A stretch of DNA of 64,000 nucleotides from Opisthocomus hoazin. Its lineage: Eukaryota; Chordata; Aves; Opisthocomiformes; Opisthocomidae. The stretch covers positions 8,866,001 to 8,930,000 of the forward strand of contig NC_134440.1 of NCBI RefSeq assembly GCF_030867145.1, in the 5' to 3' direction. Below are positions 60,201 to 64,000 of the stretch, in pieces. A model generated the notes under the pieces. The model was not told the origin of the DNA. It was given only the letters and a program-made list of their open reading frames with translations, and searched no databases. The first letter of the stretch is position 1. Every line of letters starts with the position of its first letter. A program made the position numbers and the translations under genes.

Positions 60201-61937
60201 AGCCCTAGCTAGGGATGTGCTGGGCAGACACCGCTTTGCGCTTGCTTGGGGACCCAGCTGCGTCCCCTGGTACTGCTGGCTCTGACCCAGCCTGTGCCCG
60301 CAGAGCTACTGGCAGTGGAACACGGCGCGGCAGAACGAGCATTGCCTGCAGAATGTGGACCTGCAGAGCTCCTGCCGCAACCTGGATGCCCTGGCTGTCC
60401 AGCTCTACCAGCAGCTCATCCGCACTGCTGAGAAGCACCTCAAACCCATGATTGGTATGGCCTGGGTGTGGGGGCTCGCAGGACGCTCACGGGGCACTGG
60501 TTCAGGGAGGGAACGCTGCTCTTGGCTGTGTGAGCTACCTGCTCTGTCACAGAGGCTGTACCCAGAGTGAGGAAGGTAGGCTCTGAACTGGGGGACCATC
60601 TGCTCCTTGAGCCTCCTGGCTTGGAGGAGGTGGCTGGGGAGCTAAAGTGAGCTCAGCACCATGGGGACCTTGGGCTGCATCCATGGGGAGCTCTATTCCC
60701 CCCTGCCCTGCTTTGCAGCCTCATAGGGCAGGGAGGGCCAGCCCCGGGGCTAGCCTGGGCCAGCTGTCCTGGCGGTGTCATTGGCCCCTGTGTCCCCAAA
60801 TGGGATGCAGAGCAAAGGACCAGTGTGCCGGCTGCTTGAGGCACAACACCATGTCTCTGCGTTGTTATGACGAGCCTTTTCTACCCTTCAGTTCCTGCAA
60901 TGCTGGAGAGCGAGCCCATACAGGGCTTGTCCTCCTCCTGCCCTCCTGGCCACCGCCGGTCCTCGGCAGCCCCTGCCCACACCCTGCCTGAGCTGCTGCA
61001 GCAGCTGGGCTCCTTCCGCGCAGTGCTGGACCACCACGGGCTGGTCCCCAGTGTGGGGCACCAGGCACTGCGCCAGCTCTTCTTCCTCATCAGCGGCACC
61101 ACCCTCAACTACCTGCTGCTGAGAAAGGACACGTGCTCCTGGAGCCGTGGCATCCAGCTCAGGTCAGTCCCTGTGCAGGAGCGGTGCATCTGGGGGGCTG
61201 GGACATGGCCCCTGTGTCCTCTGACCTGGGCTCCCTGGCAGGTACAACATCAGCCAGCTGGAGCAGTGGCTGCGGGCAGAGGGGCTGCAGCAGAGTGGAG
61301 CCCGCGAGGTGCTGGAGCCCCTGGTCCAGGCTGCCCAGCTCTTGCAGGTGAAGAAGGTGACAGAGGAGGATGCTGGAGCTCTCTGCAGCCTGTGCACGGT
61401 GCTGTCACCCCAGCAGGTACTGGGGGGGTTGGAGCTCGCTGCCTGCTGGGCACTCACCCTGTCCTGGGTCTCCTTGGCCTCCCTGGGAGCACTAGGGATG
61501 ACCTGACACTGGGGCGGGGGAGGACCAAGCCATGCCCAGAAGTGTAAGGGCTGGGCACATCCAGACCTGTTCATGGTCCCCATCACCATCTCCTTCAGGT
61601 TGTGAAGATCCTCCGGGCTTACACCCCAGCTGTCGGACTGGAGGAGCGCATCAGCCCCAGCTTCATCAGCAGCGTTGAGGTAAGCAGGACTAGGGATCCA
61701 GTGCTGGGGTGGGGGCTGCTGTTCCACATGGGCCCCCACACTAGGGCAGCGCTGGATGCGAACGCTGTGTCCCCACAGAAACAGTTGCAGGACCAGTTCG
61801 GAGGGGAACCCAGCCAGCTCCTGGTGGACACCAGCCACCTCTTCCCCGTGCACCTGCCCTTCACCGCCTCCCCCCTGCCCTTGGAGGAGCTCCGCATTCC
61901 CGATGCCCTCGGCCTGGCCTTCCTTACCCACCTCTGA
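45271..61937 (+). CDS. Class V unconventional myosin (MYO5B-like heavy chain)
   Basis: I can chain 37 coding exons, listed in the four blocks below, from ATG 45271 to TGA 61935-61937. They total 5241 nt, a whole number of codons, i.e. 1746 aa; human MYO5A/B/C are about 1740-1855. Class V myosins are dimeric, processive actin motors that carry vesicles and organelles. The order is complete: N-terminal SH3-like region, ATPase motor, six IQ motifs, coiled coil and globular cargo-binding tail. Wording in several places is nearer MYO5B than A or C, recalled from family knowledge ([44 protein letters not shown]). The introns are mostly tiny (as short as 81 bases). No disabling mutation was seen, so it looks functional. 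It lies 1.8 kb downstream of MEX3D, co-oriented. A formal symbol is not given because orthology needs a tree. Confidence 0.92.
45298..48634 (+). other. Myosin intron 1
   Basis: At 3.3 kb this is the largest intron of the gene. It holds one CR1 copy (45972-46535). The remainder shows no recognised repeat, exon or RNA gene. Open frames such as 47161-47799 have no family resemblance. Donor is CAG|GTGAGG and acceptor CCTGCAG|GGTGCC. Confidence 0.75.
45972..46535 (+). repeat. CR1 LINE 3' fragment in myosin intron 1
   Basis: It begins AGCAGCAGGTCAGGGAGG and carries the end of the RT frame ([20 protein letters not shown]). It ends GCCATGCTGGGATTCTC. It matches the MEX3D-intron copy at 39996 over its whole length with few differences. 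It is flanked upstream by an AT-rich target-like stretch (about 45895-45970). Confidence 0.95.
54602..55497 (+). other. Myosin V converter end and six-IQ neck, exons 19-21
   Basis: Exons are 54602-54813, 55016-55172 and 55258-55497 (residues about 731-933). After [11 protein letters not shown], six calmodulin/light-chain-binding IQ motifs follow: [65 protein letters not shown] and [13 protein letters not shown]. Six IQs set the long lever arm and roughly 36-nm step known for class V myosins. The third and sixth depart most from the IQxxxRGxxxR consensus. The block ends with [19 protein letters not shown], the conserved junction into the coiled coil. Confidence 0.93.
56222..58725 (+). other. 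Myosin V coiled-coil region, exons 22-28
   Basis: Exons: 56222-56431, 56587-56680, 56811-56956, 57186-57329 (end uncertain), 57491-57724, 57807-57904, 58539-58725 (residues about 934-1304). Heptad-rich Glu/Leu/Gln sequence is interrupted by a Ser-rich spacer ([15 protein letters not shown]). [20 protein letters not shown] aligns with MYO5B by eye. Exon 22 has a second in-frame acceptor six bases downstream (56228). Exon 25 ends in poor donors: only 57330 or 57336 keep the frame with exon 26. The family segment containing FLKLQKRV was not found, so about one exon's worth of coiled coil is missing or unrecognised. This region homodimerises the heavy chain. Confidence 0.75.
58929..61937 (+). other. 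Myosin V globular cargo-binding tail (DIL), exons 29-37
   Basis: Exons: 58929-59022, 59234-59389, 59561-59712, 60010-60099, 60304-60454, 60892-61162, 61242-61416, 61599-61679, 61779-61937 (residues about 1305-1746). Signature stretches are [77 protein letters not shown] and [14 protein letters not shown] at the C-terminus. In the family this dilute-type domain binds Rab GTPases and adaptors such as melanophilin or Rab11-FIP2. The [15 protein letters not shown] wording is close to MYO5B. The intron after exon 29 begins with GC (GCAAGT) rather than GT. The exon 31 donor (GTGCTG) is weak but keeps the expected phase. Confidence 0.92.
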
Positions 61938-62190
61938 GCCCAGGTCTGGCCCTGGGCCACTGCCAGTGCCCCATTGCGGGTGTTTGAACCTCCTGAGGTG
62001 TGGGAAGGCCACGAAGGCTGGGGGTGCAGCACTTCTTATGTGAGCTGTTCTTCTGGGAGGTTGTTTGTTTGTTTATTGGAACTCGGGTACTGTGTTTGTG
62101 GCACAGCCAGGGCCCATGACAGTCCTGCACAGGGGGTTTTGGCCACTTTTTAATCCTTTGAAGTTAATAAAAGTTTTTGCAGAAAACTTC
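61938..62190 (+). other. Myosin V 3'UTR
   Basis: The 3'UTR is short, about 230-250 bases after the TGA. It contains (TTTG)n-like GTTTGTTTGTTTATT near 62062 and ends at a canonical poly(A) signal. Sequence beyond is CR1. Confidence 0.7.
62166..62171 (+). terminator. Myosin V poly(A) signal (AATAAA)
   Basis: GTTAATAAAAG lies 229 bases after the stop. A GT-rich element (GGGGTGGGTGCACTGTGTG) begins about 38 bases downstream, as expected for a cleavage site between. Confidence 0.8.
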
Positions 62191-62295
62191 AGTCTGAGGC
62201 TATCTGGGGTGGGTGCACTGTGTGCAGGGTGGTGTGAGGGAGACCGAGGATCATCCCTGGGCCACTCCTGGGGCTTTTCATGAAGTAAGGAATGT

Positions 62296-62560
62296 TTTGC
62301 GTTGCAGAGGACTTCAAAAGACCATTTAGTTCCAAGCCCCCGTGATGGGAAGGCACATCTTCTGCTAGATAATGTTGCTGAAAGCCCCATCCAACCTGAC
62401 TTTGACTGCTTCCAACGGTGGAAGTCAACAAGTTCTCTGGGCAACCTGTTCCAAGGTTACATACATTGACTGTAAGACGTTTCTTCCTGAAGTCCAATCT
62501 AAACCTATGCTCTTTCAGTTTGCCCCAGGAAAGCAGCTGGGCCCATACAGGGCCTGGGAC
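62296..62560 (-). repeat. Older CR1 LINE 3'-end fragment, antisense
   Basis: Read on the minus strand this is the terminal region of an older CR1 subfamily. On the plus strand it shows CCATTTAGTTCCAAGCCCC, AAAGCCCCATCCAACCTGAC and TTCTCTGGGCAACCTGTTCC. It is much more diverged than the other copies in the window. It starts about 125 bases after the myosin poly(A) signal. Confidence 0.85.
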
Positions 62561-62689
62561 TCTTAGGAGGATCGCAGGGTTGGGCACGGGCTCTGACATA
62601 GCACTGATTAGATGGAGTTGGTGGTAGGAGTCCCACGCCTGGAGTGCTGGGGTGGACGGTCCAGGCTGGTGAGGAGGGCTGGGCTGGGC

Positions 62690-63357
62690 AGGCAAGGTGC
62701 AGGGGTTGCACAGGACGTAAGGCAGAGGTTGGATGGTGCAGCCTTTCCAGTCAGCCATGGTGTGGCTGAGAGCCTGTGGGCGAGGATCAGGGCTGTGGAG
62801 AAGACAGCAGGAGTTGTGGTGGGTGTCTGCTAGGCATGGCCCAGCCGCAATGCCAGCTCTGAGGAGTTCTTCTCTAGGTGACAAGGAGGAATCTCTGGCT
62901 GCGTGGCCCTTGTCCTCAGGGCAGATTTGCACTTGCCAGGCCCCAGCTGGGAATTCCATCCTGCTGTGAGGAGCAGGTCGGGGAAGGGGCTGGAGCTGGT
63001 GGGAGAGGAGTTGATGTGCCAAATACTGAGGGAGCCAGCTAGGAAAGATGCTCTCCTAGACTTGCTCATTGGGAATGGAGTAGGACTGGTGGGAGATGGC
63101 ATGGTCTTGGCCACAGTGCTCATGAAATCATTGACTTTAGGACTGTCAGTGTTGTGTCTGCTGGCAAGAAGGGGTTTTTAAGCATGTTCATAGCAAGTGG
63201 AGGTCTAAAGCAAGCAGTGGAGCAACACTTGTTAACAATGGTGGTGACCTGACAAAGGGAAATGAAGAAAAAGTGAGGGGTTCAATGGTTTTCTTTTTTT
63301 GCCTGAGTCCTTAATAATACCGACAGAGCATGGGCTGCCCGCTGCCCTGAGTCAGAG
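62690..63357 (+). repeat. CR1 LINE endonuclease-region fragment
   Basis: Short broken frames match the C-terminal part of the CR1 apurinic-type endonuclease and the segment before the RT. Seen are VAESLWARIRAVEKTAGVVVGVC near 62750-62830 (positions as read from the frame), DLHLPGPSWEFHPA near 62922-62963, and ILREPARKDALLDLLIGNGVGLVGD near 63020-63095. Stop codons and frame changes make it inactive. It runs into the CR1 3' end at 63358 without the RT core. Confidence 0.75.
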
Positions 63358-63822
63358 GACCCTGGAGAGAGTCCAGCACAGGGCTACAAGGATGATGAGG
63401 GGACTGGAACATCTCTCCTATGAGGAGAGGCTGAGGGAGCTGGGCTTGTTCAGCCTGAAGAAGAGAAGGCTGAGAGGGGACCTAATAAATGCTTATAAAT
63501 ATCTGAAGGGTGGGGGTCAGGAGGATGGGGCCAAGCTCTTTTCAGTGGTGCCCAGCGACAGGACAAGGGGCAATGGGCACAAACTGAAGCAGAGGAAGCT
63601 CCAGCTGAACCCGAGGAAGAACTTCTTCCCTCTGAGGGTGACGGAGCCCTGGCCCAGGCTGCCCAGGGAGGCTGTGGAGTCTCCTTCTCTGGAGATATTC
63701 AAGACCCGCCTGGACAAGGTCCTGTGCAACCTGCTGTAGGTGACCCTGCTTCGGTAGGAGGGTTGGACTGGGTGACCCACAGAGGTCCCTTCCAACCCCT
63801 ACTATTCTGTGATTCTGTGACC
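63358..63822 (+). repeat. CR1 LINE 3'-end fragment
   Basis: It begins ACCCTGGAGAGAGTCCAGC (RT thumb end) and continues with [18 protein letters not shown] coding. It ends CTACTATTCTGTGATTCTGTG, a good two-unit octamer tail. It reads AAGACCCGCCTGGACAAGG, the subtype shared with the antisense copy at 36634. Confidence 0.95.
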
Positions 63823-63837
63823 GTGATGTAGTTCTGC

Positions 63838-64000
63838 ATTTCGTAAGGCTTTGGATACTGTCCCTCTCAGCATCCCTCTGCAGCAGTTGTCCCGCTGGGA
63901 GATGAGCAGGCTGACGGTGCGCAGGGAGACGCAGTGGCTGGACGGCCGGGCTCAAAGGGCTGTAGTGACCGGGGCTGCGTCCGGCTGGCGACCGGTCACT
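63838..64000 (+). repeat. CR1 LINE RT fragment, continues beyond window
   Basis: A frame reading FRKALDTVPLSIPLQQLS, then WLDGRAQRAVVTG and SGWRPVT, corresponds to the RT finger/palm region of CR1. A one-base slip lies around 63901. It begins only about 16 bases after the tail of the preceding CR1 and is cut by the window end. Confidence 0.85.

Noticed and set aside
1-64000. tRNA, rRNA, snoRNA or microRNA genes
   Set aside because: I saw no tRNA A/B-box pair in a cloverleaf context and no rRNA or snoRNA box C/D pattern convincing enough to report. Hairpins noted trace to inverted CR1 copies.

Overview
The window reads as vertebrate, and specifically avian, nuclear DNA. It has split genes with GT-AG introns, CpG-island promoters, AATAAA poly(A) signals and many 5'-truncated CR1 LINE copies of the kind that dominate bird genomes. 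High GC, compact introns and the gene set (MBD3, MEX3D) fit a gene-dense microchromosome syntenic with human 19p13.3. The species cannot be told from the sequence alone.

Layout, all three genes on the + strand. (1) 1-4.2 kb: upstream flank with no recognised gene, then a CpG island with long G runs. (2) 4.22-22.8 kb: MBD3, a subunit of the NuRD chromatin-remodelling complex, in six coding exons plus a probable 3'UTR exon. Only the short form of its methyl-CpG-binding domain can be assembled here. (3) 22.8-30.9 kb: intergenic, nothing coding recognised. (4) 31.2-43.5 kb: MEX3D, an RNA-binding KH/RING protein, in two coding exons separated by a 9.3-kb intron. Its first exon carries a one-base reading-frame discrepancy beside a C homopolymer. 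Its 3'UTR is strikingly AU-rich. (5) 45.2-62.2 kb: a complete class V unconventional myosin gene in about 37 small exons (about 1746 aa), closest by eye to MYO5B. (6) 62.2-64 kb: almost entirely CR1 debris.

The three genes are not a pathway. They are neighbours because of ancestry. MBD, MEX3 and MYO5 family members also sit together on human 18q21 (MBD1/MBD2, MEX3C, MYO5B), and MYO5A/MYO5C and MEX3B lie on chromosome 15. The myosin next to MEX3D is therefore most simply a further 2R ohnolog of MYO5, retained in this bird lineage and, to my knowledge, absent from the human 19p13.3 block. That is the main observation of the window. The other notable points are the truncated MBD of MBD3, a possible 6-nt microexon and a GC-AG intron in the myosin, inverted CR1 pairs able to fold into long hairpins, and several repeats next to splice sites or promoters.

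Exon boundaries were worked out by hand from splice consensus, reading phase and family knowledge; no alignment was run. The myosin exon chain closes to a whole number of codons, which supports it. Exons 25-26 of the myosin and the exact 3' ends of MBD3 and MEX3D are the least certain parts.
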